DNA of 64,000 nt from Chitinophaga sp. Ak27 (GTDB lineage: Bacteria > Bacteroidota > Bacteroidia > Chitinophagales > Chitinophagaceae), in assembly GCF_012726295.1 (NCBI RefSeq), contig NZ_JABAOB010000002.1, forward strand, positions 558,001 through 622,000, given 5' to 3'. The position numbers were made by a program, and so were the translations under genes. The notes below the pieces were generated by a model that searched no databases, was not told where the DNA came from, and worked only from the letters and a program-made list of their open reading frames with translations. Below, in pieces: positions 45,233 through 55,700 of the stretch (its first letter is position 1; each line of letters opens with the position of its first letter).

Positions 45233-45697
45233 GTCGTTAGCCTTTAAAATTTCTCGTGGTGTTCTGATTTCAATGATTGGATAACCCATCTGTAAGTTAA
45301 TGGAATTATACAATTTTATACGGTTTAAATTAACAATATGCTTGAAATTCCAGCTTGCTAATACTTCTGCTTTGCTTAGTGTAGCAATAGCAATATGTAG
45401 GGCGTCATTAAAACTTTTATTGCTCAGTGCTCCTCCAGCAATATACGCTTCAGCCAATGCTACGGCCTCCGGCGTGTTTTTATGCTCTGTTTTAAATCTT
45501 TCCGGTATTTCATCGAGTTTTAGGGTTACTTCCTCGCGGGCCTCTTTCAGCTCTAAGATGACCAGATCTGATATGACAAGATACTTTATTCCTACTTTAA
45601 ATTCCTCAAACAATGCATGGCTGAATTCCTTGAATTCAATATCGAAACAGCCTCCAATAACGGAGGTGTCAGTATAAACACTCAACATGAATAACAA
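45218..45697 (-). CDS. PIN domain toxin-like ribonuclease
   Basis: 159 residues. VYTDTSVIGG with the first acidic residue at the N-terminus, ELKEA in the second strand region, NDALHIAIAT with the third acidic residue, and ASWNFKHI (usual NxxH form). These are the marks of a PIN nuclease, which cleaves RNA in a Mg2+-dependent manner. The start may be the ATG at 45697 or at 45688 (MLSVYTDTS), the latter being the more usual N-terminus. The 3' end overlaps a small antitoxin-like gene. Confidence 0.88.
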   Translation of the reverse strand: MLFMLSVYTDTSVIGGCFDIEFKEFSHALFEEFKVGIKYLVISDLVILELKEAREEVTLKLDEIPERFKTEHKNTPEAVALAEAYIAGGALSNKSFNDALHIAIATLSKAEVLASWNFKHIVNLNRIKLYNSINLQMGYPIIEIRTPREILKANDHEKS

Positions 45698-45746
45698 TTG
45701 AAAAATGAAGGGAAGGGGTTAAAAACTTGGCAGGCTGGCTGAAGGG

Positions 45747-46094
45747 CTATACGCCACTACTAACACCTTTATTTAGTGAGCAAACAAGCCCCGGTGAGAT
45801 ATCAAGGTATTGCACCAAGTAGGAGAGTTGTGTTTTAATAATTATACGGGCCTTCTGCATTTCTTCTTCTGTAGGTTTCATATTTCTGCCACCAAGGTTT
45901 GGCAGTACTAGTTGTGAAAATAGAGACTCTGTCCAGCCAAGTTCTCGGCGCAAATGCTCTTTGATGTATAATGGGAAATTGCATAGCCTGGTATAAGTAT
46001 CATGCAATTCATTATCTGATAAAGGCATCGGAGGAAATAATTTTACAAGATTTTCAGCGAACATTTTCTGTTCATTAGTGCGGAGTTTTTTCAT
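45747..46094 (-). CDS. hypothetical protein
   Basis: 115 residues, no family recognised. The protein is helical and charged (ENLVKLFPPMPLSDNELHDTYTRLCNFPLYIKEHLRRELG). It lies between the PIN and SymE-like genes, on the same strand, with a large hairpin in its leader. No membrane segment. It may belong to the toxin-antitoxin neighbourhood. Confidence 0.55.
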   Translation of the reverse strand: MKKLRTNEQKMFAENLVKLFPPMPLSDNELHDTYTRLCNFPLYIKEHLRRELGWTESLFSQLVLPNLGGRNMKPTEEEMQKARIIIKTQLSYLVQYLDISPGLVCSLNKGVSSGV

Positions 46095-46108
46095 TAAAGT
46101 ATGGTTTG

Positions 46109-46188
46109 GTTAACAACCCGATCCCCGCGGGCGGAAAGATCATAGATTCGGCCCGCCCGCAGGCGTCCGGTTGTTAGGGTTAACAATA
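46109..46188. repeat. GC-rich imperfect inverted repeat
   Basis: GGTTAACAACC and CCCGCGGGCGG on the left are complementary, with interruptions, to CCGCCCGC and GGTTGTTAGGGTTAAC on the right, with a short centre. It lies between the SymE-like gene and the 115-residue gene and could form a long hairpin in the transcript. Confidence 0.65.
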
Positions 46189-46206
46189 AAAGAGGGGTTT
46201 AACTAC

Positions 46207-46470
46207 TTATCGAAATTGTTGTACTATCTCGCGGATAGTTGCTTTCTCATTTGGCGTTTCTGCTGGTATTACGGGGCTATCTTGTTTTAGTTTACTTATT
46301 ATAATGCGGTCATCTTCCACGTGCACCGCTATTTTGTCGCCAACTATAAAGCCGGCATGCTCCAGCCAAACGCCTGTTAATGAAATACAGGAAACGCGTT
46401 TTGAATCATAAGTACGTTCCTGGTGAATGTAGTGTACGGTTAAATGTCTAGTTCTGTTAGTATTTTTCAT
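46207..46470 (-). CDS. SymE-like type I toxin
   Basis: 87 residues. The centre matches the SymE toxin core: RHLTVHYIHQERTY...VSCISLTGVWLEHAGFIVGDKIAVHVEDDRIIIS, an AbrB-derived fold. SymE acts as an RNA-cleaving or DNA-condensing toxin, usually controlled by an antisense RNA overlapping its start region; I see no evident antisense RNA here. Adjacent to an XRE regulator gene transcribed divergently. Confidence 0.8.
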   Translation of the reverse strand: MKNTNRTRHLTVHYIHQERTYDSKRVSCISLTGVWLEHAGFIVGDKIAVHVEDDRIIISKLKQDSPVIPAETPNEKATIREIVQQFR

Positions 46471-46696
46471 ATTGGAATTATTATTCCATAAATATAATCA
46501 TAATTCTAGTTTTAAACAAGTTTTATAAGTCGTTTATTGGCATTATTTGTCCTTTTATTGTCAAGAATTGAATCAGAAATTAGAGCTATTCTTCTATTTT
46601 TATATTATATAAATATTTAATCTAATTGTTTTGATATTTCTTATTCATAGATTTAAAGTAGAAAAAATGCTATTATTAATAATTCAATAAAAGGCT

Positions 46697-47032
46697 ATGA
46701 CTTTTGGAGAACGCGTAACCATTTTGCGTAAGCATCGGAAGCTAAAACAAACAGAACTCGGGGAGCTTATAGGTACGAGCGGCGATATCGTGAGCAAGTA
46801 TGAACGGGGGACTATAACCCCATCAATAGATGTTGCCTCCAAGATGGCCAAAGCATTGAATGTTTCGTTAGACCATCTTATTGATGGATCGCCCAAAGAT
46901 GCGATTGACTTAAGTGAAGTTCCTCTGGCATTAAAACAATTTGACGGTTTGCTGCCGGAAGATAAAGCGCATGTAATTGCGGTCATTGAGGCTTTTAGTA
47001 CAAAAGCGAAATTGCAATCCCTGATTGGCTAG
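46697..47032 (+). CDS. XRE family transcriptional regulator
   Basis: 111 residues. An N-terminal Cro/C1-type HTH (FGERVTILRKHRKLKQTELGELIGTSGDIVSKYERGTITPSIDVASKMAKALNV) covers about residues 2-60, and a short helical C-terminus (LPEDKAHVIAVIEAFSTKAKL) may mediate dimerisation. It diverges from the SymE-like gene over a 226-base AT-rich intergenic region and probably regulates it and itself. Confidence 0.9.
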   Translation: MTFGERVTILRKHRKLKQTELGELIGTSGDIVSKYERGTITPSIDVASKMAKALNVSLDHLIDGSPKDAIDLSEVPLALKQFDGLLPEDKAHVIAVIEAFSTKAKLQSLIG

Positions 47033-47423
47033 AAGAAGACCGCGCACTAAACTCTTCTAGATAAGTATGTGGCTCCGGCGGGTTGTTGATGGGAATATGT
47101 TTGCTTGGCTTAGAGACTTCAATTTTTGATAAATAGTATGTATATTCGTTTCTGTAATTGAACAATTATATTCTGCTACATTTTGCCTTTAACCCTTTAG
47201 AACTACTCTATATTTATGAAAAGAAATACCCTGTCGTTAGTTCCCTTTAGATCTGATTACGTCATGTTACCAGTTATATACTGCAAAGGCGGCAGCTGAT
47301 TTATTTAACCTAGTTAAGCTATCATTTATTCATTTGCAAGGTTGTCGTTATAAGGTATAGAATATCCTTGTTAATAAATAGCTGTGGCCCCTCGCTCACT
47401 ACCGTTACCCTGAAATTAAATCT
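47033..47423. other. 391-base AT-rich gap
   Basis: No gene seen. It presumably contains the promoter of the RHS gene; I could not single out a reliable one. Confidence 0.45.
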
Positions 47424-50400
47424 ATGAAAAGAAGCATTCTACTTATAAATAGCTATATACTGACACTTGTGCTGCTGCAAGGTGGCCGTCTAATAGCCCA
47501 AACGCCAGTCGCAACATCTCGTCCATTGGCAACTCCGGTTACTACGCCCGGGGCCTATAAGAATACCTCTATTAATTATATACGTACTTGGGAGCCCGCA
47601 GTTGCTACCTCTGATACAGCGTATGTGGCAGCTGCTGCTCGGACGGTAGACCAGGTGCGCCAAACCACCCAATATTTTGATGGGTTGGGAAGACCGCTGC
47701 AAACAGTATCCAAAGCCGTTAGTCCGGTAGGTAAAGACCTGGTGGTGCCGGTTATATATGATGCTTTTGGAAGGGAGCAACAGAAGTACTTGCCTTATGC
47801 AGCTCCCGGAACCGCTGATGGAAAATTTAAAACTGATCCATTTAATGCACAAAACGCCTTTTACTTATCCCAAACACCGGGTGAAAAAGTGCATTACGGC
47901 AATATTGATTTCGAGGCCTCACCTTTAAACCGGGTGCTGAAAACGTATGCTCCTGGCGCCAGTTGGGCGAAGAATAACCCCGCTGGCGTGGAACGGGGTG
48001 GAAATAAGTATGTAGAGAATCAGTATCTCGTGAATACTGCCAGCGACTCTGTAAGAATATGGGACTTCGCTAATGGACAGGTGATACCTACCAGTGCTGC
48101 CGGTCGCGTATATGCAGTAGGGCAGTTATATAAGAATGTAACTATCGATGAAGCTGGCAATCAAGTAGTAGAGTACAAAGACAAAGAAAACCGGGTGGTG
48201 CTCAAGAAAGTGCAGCTATCCGCCACGCCGGGTACCGGGCATATGGGATGGTTATGTACTTATTATGCCTATGATGACCTGGGCAATCTTCGTTTTGTGA
48301 TTCCTCCCAAAGCCGTAGAGGCGGCTCTTGCCAGCAGTTGGGTGATCAGTGCGGCTGTAGCCGGAGAGCTTTGTTTTATATACCGCTATGATGGCCGCAA
48401 CCGCATGATGGTAAAGAAAGTACCCGGCGCTGATTCTACCGAAATGGTATATGATGTACGTGATAGGTTGGCGTTTAGCCGGGATGGTAATATGAAAGGA
48501 AAAAACTGGCTGGCTACTTTTTACGATGGGTTAAACCGGCCAATAATGACTGCCTTATATAAAAATGCCACCGCTACCCGTGAGTCTTTACAAACTACCT
48601 TGAATGGGGTTAGCGGCAGCAGCAGTCAGACTATTGCTTATAGCTTCCCTGTGCCGGCAGATCTGATCCTGGATAGCTTCGATTTGAAGCCTTTGTACCA
48701 GGCAAGTAACAGCATTGCCGTAGTGGACGGATTTGATACGGGTGCAGGCGCCACTACTGATATGGTGATTAACCCGGCAGCTACCAGCGGTAGCGGTAAT
48801 GTTGCTGCCAGCAGCACGTTATCGGCTATTCCAACGGATTCGCTGACGCCATTGACTTATACTTACTATGACGATTATACCTTCTCTGGCGCACAGAGTT
48901 ATGCGAGCAGTGATAATGCTAAGCCGCAGGCAGATGGTAGCCTTAATGCAGAAGCACTGCCAGCTACCCGCAGCAACATGACGAAGGGATTGGTAACCGG
49001 CACCAAAGTAAGAATATTAGGTACCCAGCAGTGGTTAACTACCACCAATTGTTATAACGATAAGGGGCGGGTGATCCAGGTATTGGCAGAGAACATTAAT
49101 GGTGGATTAGATATCGTGACCAGCCTGTATGATTTTAACGGGAAGGTGCTCAGCACTTACCTGCGGCATAAAAACCTCCGTAGTAGCCTTTCTCCGCAAA
49201 CCACGGTATTAACGATGCTGCACTACGATGCTGCCGGTAGGCTTACCAGTGTTAAAAAACGGCTTAATGATGCCAGTTCTACCCTGGATAAAACCGTTGC
49301 GGTGAATACCTACGATGAGTTGGGGCAGCTGAAAACAAAGCGTTTGGGCATTGCCGCTAGTTCGCAGCTCGAAACGCTGACTTACGATTATAATATTCGA
49401 GGTTGGCTGACTGGTATCAATAAAGCTTATGCAAGTACCGCCGGAAGTGCGGCTAACTGGTTCGGTCAAACGCTGGCGTATGATTCTGGTTTCACTGCAT
49501 TGCAATACAGTGGTAATATTGCAGGAAGTACCTGGAAGAGCAAAAGTGATGGTATCGCGCGTGCTTATGGCTATAACTATGATAAGGTAAATCGCCTGGT
49601 GTCGGCTCCCTTCTCTCAACAGAATAGCGGCAGCACCAACTGGACGGCTGATCAGAAAGATTTTTCTGTGAGTAACTTGGGGTATGATGCCAATGGTAAT
49701 ATTCTGGCGATGAACCAGATGGGGATGGTGGGTACCGGTAAGACGATGATTGACCGTCTTACTTATGCTTACCGGACCACCAGTAACAAACTGGCAGCCG
49801 TAGCCGATACGGCTAATACTGCCAGCGCCAAACTGGGAGATTTTATCAACGGTATCAATAGCGGCGATGATTATGATTATGACGCCAATGGTAACCTGAT
49901 CAAAGACCTCAACAAAAACATCACGTCTATCACCTACAACCACCTGAACCTGCCAGATAGCATCGTAATCACCGGCAAGGGAAGGATTAAATATCTCTAC
50001 GATGCTGCGGGCGTAAAATGGAGAAAGATAGTAACGGATAAAACTACCAGCACGGATAAAGTGACCGTCACTGACTATATAGGTGGTTTTGCCTACCAGA
50101 ATGACACCCTGCAATTCCTGGCACATGAAGAAGGCAGGATACGGCCTATATTTAAAACAGGACAGGCTACCCAATACCCCTTCGATTACTTCGTAAAAGA
50201 TCATTTAGGTAATGTGCGCATGGTATTAACGGACCAAACCGACTTTACCATGTATGCCGCCACCATGGAGGCCCCGGCAGCAGCTACAGAAACTGCTTTG
50301 TTCAGCAATATTGATAATACCCGTACCGATAAACCAGTAGGTTACCCGGCAGATGAAAGTGCCGGACAGAATGCCTCCGTAGCAAAACTTACAGCCACGG

Positions 50401-51956
50401 GTACTGGTAAAAAAATCGGACCTTCCATTGTATTACGCGTAATGGCAGGTGATACCATTCAGCTGAGCGCCAAAGCGTTTTACAAGTCGAATGGCCCTAA
50501 AGAAGGTAAATCAGCCGTAGCCTCTACAGAAAACATGGTAGCGGACCTGGTGCAGGCGTTCGGTGGGAATACGGGGCAGAATAACGGCGCACACGGCGAG
50601 GCTGCATCAGACCAATTGACGCCCTTCAACAGTAATTTCTATAACAACGACTATCGTCGTTTGAAAGAGAAGGAACCAGACCAACCCAATACAGATCGTC
50701 CTAAAGCGTATCTTAATTTTGTACTTTTCGACGATGAGTTTAAATTAGTAGAAGAGAATAGTGGGGTAAAGCAGGTGAAAGCAACGCCAGATGAGTTGCA
50801 GACACTGGGCCAGGATAAGATGGTGATAAAAAAGACGGGGTTCTTGTATGCATATACCAGTAATGAGAGTGCAGAGCCCGTGTTCTTTGATAACATCATT
50901 TTGGGGGTTAATTCCGGACCGTTGTTAGAGGAAACACACTATTATCCATTTGGGCTGACTCTGGCAGGGATAAGTTCAAATGCATTGAAGGGAACTAACT
51001 ATACGGAAAATAGGTTAAAATATAATGGGAAGGAGCTACAGAGCAAAGAGTTTAGTGATGGTTCAGGGCTTGAGTGGTATGATTTCGGGGCAAGGATGTA
51101 TGATGCCCAGATTGGTAGGTGGCATGTGCAGGATGGCAAAGCAGAATTGTACTTTAATACAGCACCATATGTTTATGCCGCTAATACGCCAATAAATGCG
51201 ATAGATCCAAACGGACATTTAGTAATATTTATAAATGGCCAAAATTTATCTGACGGGGGCTCTTCAAAGTATTGGACTAATCCCGCGAATGGAAAAAGAT
51301 TTGATGTTGCTGTTCAAAAACACTTTAATGATAATTCACCGGCTAGATATTATGATGGTTCATTAGGTGGTTGGGGTAATACAATACAGAATAACTATAA
51401 TCCATTCACAGGCTTCTTTATGGATGATAATGGATTAGCAAGTGATAGGATGAGTGCTGGTCATGAACAGGGAGCGATAGACGCAAGAAATATTCTTTTA
51501 AGCCTGCATAGGACAGGAGGTGTAATCGATGAGAGTTTAAAGATTGTAAGCCATAGTATGGGAGGAGCATATGCTAAAGGTTTTGTAAAGGCAATAGTTG
51601 AGTATGCAAAAGCACATCCGGAAATTTCAAATGGATTGCGAATTAGCGAGTTTGATTTTGATCCATATCAAGGAGGAGATTTAACTGCAGAACCTAAGGT
51701 GCATACAGAACAATATACACATAATGGAAAGAAGCATAGTCCTTGGTGGAAATTTTGGGACTTTGATAGAATTGCAGATCAAAAGCAGAAGGGAGTTACG
51801 CCAAACAGTGATTGGAATAGAGAAAATGGAGATAATAACACCTATGTCGAAGATCCCACTCAAACACAACATAGCATTTTTACCTTTTTTAACAATATTC
51901 AAAATTTAGAAGAAGGAACTTATAAATTAATTAATGGTCAATGGGTAAAACAATGA
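47424..51956 (+). CDS. RHS polymorphic toxin with lipase-like C-terminus
   Basis: 1510 residues. N-terminal signal peptide (KRSILLINSYILTLVLLQGG), then a DUF6443 region (about 45-200), then RHS/YD repeats (YYAYDDLGNLRFVIPPK, YDYDANGNLI), and the RHS core ending near residue 1260 (DFGARMYDAQIGRWHVQDG...YVYAANTPINAIDPNG). The last about 245 residues are a distinct AT-rich tip with a GxSxG-like nucleophile elbow (SHSMGG, about 1376-1381), suggesting an alpha/beta-hydrolase (lipase or esterase) toxin. Such tips are exchangeable cargo delivered by a shell of RHS repeats. The following gene overlaps by four bases and is the candidate immunity protein. Confidence 0.9.
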   Translation: MKRSILLINSYILTLVLLQGGRLIAQTPVATSRPLATPVTTPGAYKNTSINYIRTWEPAVATSDTAYVAAAARTVDQVRQTTQYFDGLGRPLQTVSKAVSPVGKDLVVPVIYDAFGREQQKYLPYAAPGTADGKFKTDPFNAQNAFYLSQTPGEKVHYGNIDFEASPLNRVLKTYAPGASWAKNNPAGVERGGNKYVENQYLVNTASDSVRIWDFANGQVIPTSAAGRVYAVGQLYKNVTIDEAGNQVVEYKDKENRVVLKKVQLSATPGTGHMGWLCTYYAYDDLGNLRFVIPPKAVEAALASSWVISAAVAGELCFIYRYDGRNRMMVKKVPGADSTEMVYDVRDRLAFSRDGNMKGKNWLATFYDGLNRPIMTALYKNATATRESLQTTLNGVSGSSSQTIAYSFPVPADLILDSFDLKPLYQASNSIAVVDGFDTGAGATTDMVINPAATSGSGNVAASSTLSAIPTDSLTPLTYTYYDDYTFSGAQSYASSDNAKPQADGSLNAEALPATRSNMTKGLVTGTKVRILGTQQWLTTTNCYNDKGRVIQVLAENINGGLDIVTSLYDFNGKVLSTYLRHKNLRSSLSPQTTVLTMLHYDAAGRLTSVKKRLNDASSTLDKTVAVNTYDELGQLKTKRLGIAASSQLETLTYDYNIRGWLTGINKAYASTAGSAANWFGQTLAYDSGFTALQYSGNIAGSTWKSKSDGIARAYGYNYDKVNRLVSAPFSQQNSGSTNWTADQKDFSVSNLGYDANGNILAMNQMGMVGTGKTMIDRLTYAYRTTSNKLAAVADTANTASAKLGDFINGINSGDDYDYDANGNLIKDLNKNITSITYNHLNLPDSIVITGKGRIKYLYDAAGVKWRKIVTDKTTSTDKVTVTDYIGGFAYQNDTLQFLAHEEGRIRPIFKTGQATQYPFDYFVKDHLGNVRMVLTDQTDFTMYAATMEAPAAATETALFSNIDNTRTDKPVGYPADESAGQNASVAKLTATGTGKKIGPSIVLRVMAGDTIQLSAKAFYKSNGPKEGKSAVASTENMVADLVQAFGGNTGQNNGAHGEAASDQLTPFNSNFYNNDYRRLKEKEPDQPNTDRPKAYLNFVLFDDEFKLVEENSGVKQVKATPDELQTLGQDKMVIKKTGFLYAYTSNESAEPVFFDNIILGVNSGPLLEETHYYPFGLTLAGISSNALKGTNYTENRLKYNGKELQSKEFSDGSGLEWYDFGARMYDAQIGRWHVQDGKAELYFNTAPYVYAANTPINAIDPNGHLVIFINGQNLSDGGSSKYWTNPANGKRFDVAVQKHFNDNSPARYYDGSLGGWGNTIQNNYNPFTGFFMDDNGLASDRMSAGHEQGAIDARNILLSLHRTGGVIDESLKIVSHSMGGAYAKGFVKAIVEYAKAHPEISNGLRISEFDFDPYQGGDLTAEPKVHTEQYTHNGKKHSPWWKFWDFDRIADQKQKGVTPNSDWNRENGDNNTYVEDPTQTQHSIFTFFNNIQNLEEGTYKLINGQWVKQ

Positions 51957-52576
51957 AAAATATCGTAGTTAAAGATACATCAGTTTTGCGTTTTTTTATG
52001 TTATGCTTCTTAAGTATGTCTTGTAATAGTTATACAAAGCCTACTCCTGAAAAGTATAAATATATCAACAGGTATTTTTCATCCAATGACTATACGGAGG
52101 ATAGTATTTATATAGTAGGTGTATTAAATAAGATATTGGAGCAGAACGTTGGACCTTTTAGTGCCAAAAAAGCCTATAACATTAAGGCTACATCTATTTA
52201 TCTAGATTCCATACTGTATGCTCCTGACAAGAAAGGAATGGTGATCCTTTTTATTACAAAAACTGATAAAGAAAAGATTGAATATTACGGAGATGATACT
52301 ACGAGGTATTTTTATAGCGCCAATTATCTATTCGGTTTGAAAGATAGCATCTCAAATAATATCAAATTATTTGATTATGGGGCAATTCGTTTTATCAACT
52401 TTAACAATTACGAGAAAGCTAAGGATGCTCTTTTTGAATATTGTTTTGGCAGGCGAGCTACAGATCGACCTTGGAACAATCATGAACCAATGTATAACAT
52501 GGACGATGTCAGATTTTGGAAAGGAGAACAATTTAACGAAATCAAATCGGATACATCTTTCATTCACCTTAAATAG
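51953..52576 (+). CDS. candidate immunity lipoprotein
   Basis: 207 residues from the ATG at 51953, which gives an ATGA overlap with the RHS stop. A lipoprotein signal ends in LSMSC. The rest is polar and AT-rich with no recognised family. Directly following a toxin-tipped RHS gene, it is likely the cognate immunity protein, acting in the periplasm or at the outer membrane against the lipase-like tip. Function is inferred from position. Confidence 0.65.
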   Translation: MKNIVVKDTSVLRFFMLCFLSMSCNSYTKPTPEKYKYINRYFSSNDYTEDSIYIVGVLNKILEQNVGPFSAKKAYNIKATSIYLDSILYAPDKKGMVILFITKTDKEKIEYYGDDTTRYFYSANYLFGLKDSISNNIKLFDYGAIRFINFNNYEKAKDALFEYCFGRRATDRPWNNHEPMYNMDDVRFWKGEQFNEIKSDTSFIHLK

Positions 52577-52768
52577 TCGATTATTTACTTACGGGCCTTG
52601 AGGTATTGGAAGGGTATGTGCTCCAATAGCAGTGCCTAACATTAGGTTTTCGCAGTTAATCATTAAATAGCACCTTCAAAGAGCATTGCCATCTGAAAAC
52701 CAGGGAATACCTTACAAGACGAATTGGTGCCTTAACAGAAAGTTTTTTAATCCTGTTTATTTCTATCT

Positions 52769-55700
52769 ATGAATATGTTTATTAACCGCTATTTATGCTC
52801 ACAGAGCAATTCAGTGACCTTATTCAGCATTATGCCCCAGAAAACCCCAAGAGGGTTAAAATTAAGTTCGATATTGATTATTTTGCTGTTCTTAACTGCG
52901 AAGTTATCCGCTCAGGATAAGGATTTACAAGCTGTAATCGGCCCTTCTCCCAACGTCGCCAGCCTATTTAAGTTTAAAGATCAACCTATTTCCCTATACA
53001 CAGGAACTGCGGGAGTGGATATCCCAATATATACTGTTAAGCAGGGTAATATTGAAATCCCAATCACTTTAAAGTATCATTCAGGTGGTGTAAAGGTCAC
53101 TGAAAATGCTTCATGGGTTGGGCTCAGCTGGGCACTGGATGCTGGAGGAGTGGTTTCCCAGGGTATAAGTGGAAAGCCAGATGTACCTACCGCTACCAGT
53201 GGGACACGTTATAATAAGAAAACACTGATTGACAGATGTTTGCTTGCTTCCATCATAGCTGGGAATTATGACAGTCAGCCTGACATGTTTCAATTTATTG
53301 CTCCGGGTCTGAGTGGTTCTTTTTATATCAATGATAATTACCAGTTTCGTCAAATTCCTTATTCCAATGCCAAAATAGAGATTTTACCTACTTTTCAGGG
53401 GGGAGGCGCTGCATGGCGCATTACCAATACCAATGGAATGGTATATATCTATTCTAAATCAGAATCTGTGGTTTCAACAAGCCAGGTCATTAATAACAGT
53501 AATGGAATGAACGACGGAGGAAATGTTGTTCCCGGCCCACCGAATATGTACAGCGTCAGTTCCTATAGTTGGCACTTAACTCATTTGATTTCTCCCGATG
53601 GAGATACAGTAACAATAGATTATGAAAACTATGTTAGCCAGGTGGTAAATTTCATTGGTGAGAGTCAGTATTATCAAGCTCCCGGGGTATTAACCAATGA
53701 CCTCCCCAGTATAACGAATTATGAACTACAGCATGTTACCGGTTGGAGGATCAAACAAATCAATAGCAGGAATGGGACTGTAAAATTCGTGACGGGAGGC
53801 AACAGGTGCGACGTTTACGGAGATCGTTATCTGTCGGAGATTCAGGTAATAAACAGCGCAGGGAAAATGGTGAAAAAAGTGCAACTGCGATACAAATACC
53901 TGGTGAATGGTGCTTTACAAGAACTTAGCTCCGTGGATTGTAGCGCGGAGGGCGCTCCTCTTTTGGCGGCTGTAGATGTAAACAGGCCGGAGTTGACGCG
54001 GCGACTCATGTTAGTAGGAGTTGATGAAGCCGATCCTGCATCAAGCCAGGTAGCGGCAAGTTATACTATGACATATGAAAATGCCATTGGGTCGGGGTAT
54101 CTGCCTTCAAGATTTTCCAGTCAACAGGATTTTTGGGGATATTTCAACGGTAATCAACAGCATTCGTTGTTACAATCGCTTCAACAAACAACCTCTTATA
54201 TTCAGGGCATCAATGTACCTAATATCACAAACCGTGATCCGAATTTTCAATATGCTGTGCAAGGAATGCTCAAACAAATCACTTACCCAACTGGAGGAAG
54301 TTCCAGTTTTACTTATGAGTTAAATTCTGTGAGGCAGGAGGGGTATACCGGTTGTGGTACTGTTATAGCGATCGCAACGAAAACCTATTCCCTAACGGCC
54401 AATGTTGGCGGACAACAAGTTGGTACATTTACTGTTAATAGTTGCAAGGGCGGGGACAGCGTAGCATTTCAGATAAGCGGCTGTAATTTTACAGATGCCA
54501 TGAGCCCAAGTACCAATCTGCCATATGGTTTTAATATTACGAGGTCAGGTACCACTTATGTAACCAGTCAGTCGATTATCAGCCAGTCGGGTGGCCATGT
54601 GGTTACGGGCACCAAATTTTACCTTTCCAACGGTGCCTATGCAATAACATCATTTTCAACTACCGGGCCGCCATGTACCTACACGCTGACGATGCCAGGC
54701 CGAAACGAACAGCAAATGGAAACTGTGAGTGCCCAAAACGAAAAGCCAGTAGGCGGGTTAAGGGTCAAACAGGTGATAAACACAGATCCAATAGGGAACG
54801 TTAGTACTATTAAAAAATTTGAGTATGTTAAAACTGCCAATGGGGTTACTGCTTCCAGCGGAACAATTTGTGATCTCCTATACGCACCTTTTAGCAACAC
54901 TTATGTCACGGCGAGAGATAAAACAACGTTTGATGGAACTTTTTACTATGTAGAGCCCATGCACCCCGTACTTGCTTTGAATTCCAATACAAATTATCCA
55001 TTAAGAATGACGCATGGCGCACAGGTAGGGTATTCCAGGGTCGTGGAGAAAAACCAGGACAGTAACGGTAATGACAATGGATATATTGTATACAATTATA
55101 CAACAGATGGCGATGAGAAGTTTCAGTCACCTGAAATAATAAACGCTATTACGGGTGGCGGAACCACTTTTGATCAGAGCGGTCTTTATCCTTTTGCTCC
55201 ATCATTCAGCAATGAATGGTCCAGGGGGAAATTATTGATGACTGAGCATTACAAGAATAATGGAGCTGGTGGATATGCACTTGTAAAGAGAGAAGAGAAT
55301 AGATATTCTTTAACAAAGATAACAGATACCACGGAAGCTTATGTGCCGGCATATTATTTACATTCAACAGCCCCCTATATGGCAGGCTGTCCCTCGGGAG
55401 GAGTCACAGGTTCCTATGATATCTTTAAATATACACCGTATAATTTGTATTCACCGTACCAGACATTGGATTCTGCCATAGTTACAACGATAGATGATAA
55501 TGGGATAGTCCTGACAGATACCACTGTATATACATATAAGGATGGTTACCAGCTTCCAGCTACAACGAGTAAGACCGATGCTAAAAGAAGGCGGATTACA
55601 ACAAATTCCAGGTATGTCTATGATTTTAATATTGCTTCCAATAGCACTGACCCTATTGCCTTGGGCGTAAAGAAGCAGCAAGACCTCAATATATTAAGTC

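Noticed and set aside
29430..47000. Self-transmissible (conjugative) element
   Set aside because: No relaxase, coupling protein or Tra gene is present in the window; it can only be called an integrative island, perhaps mobilised from outside.
49209..50204. Open frame of 331 codons antisense to the RHS gene
   Set aside because: Arises from repeat-rich coding sequence on the other strand; no family likeness.
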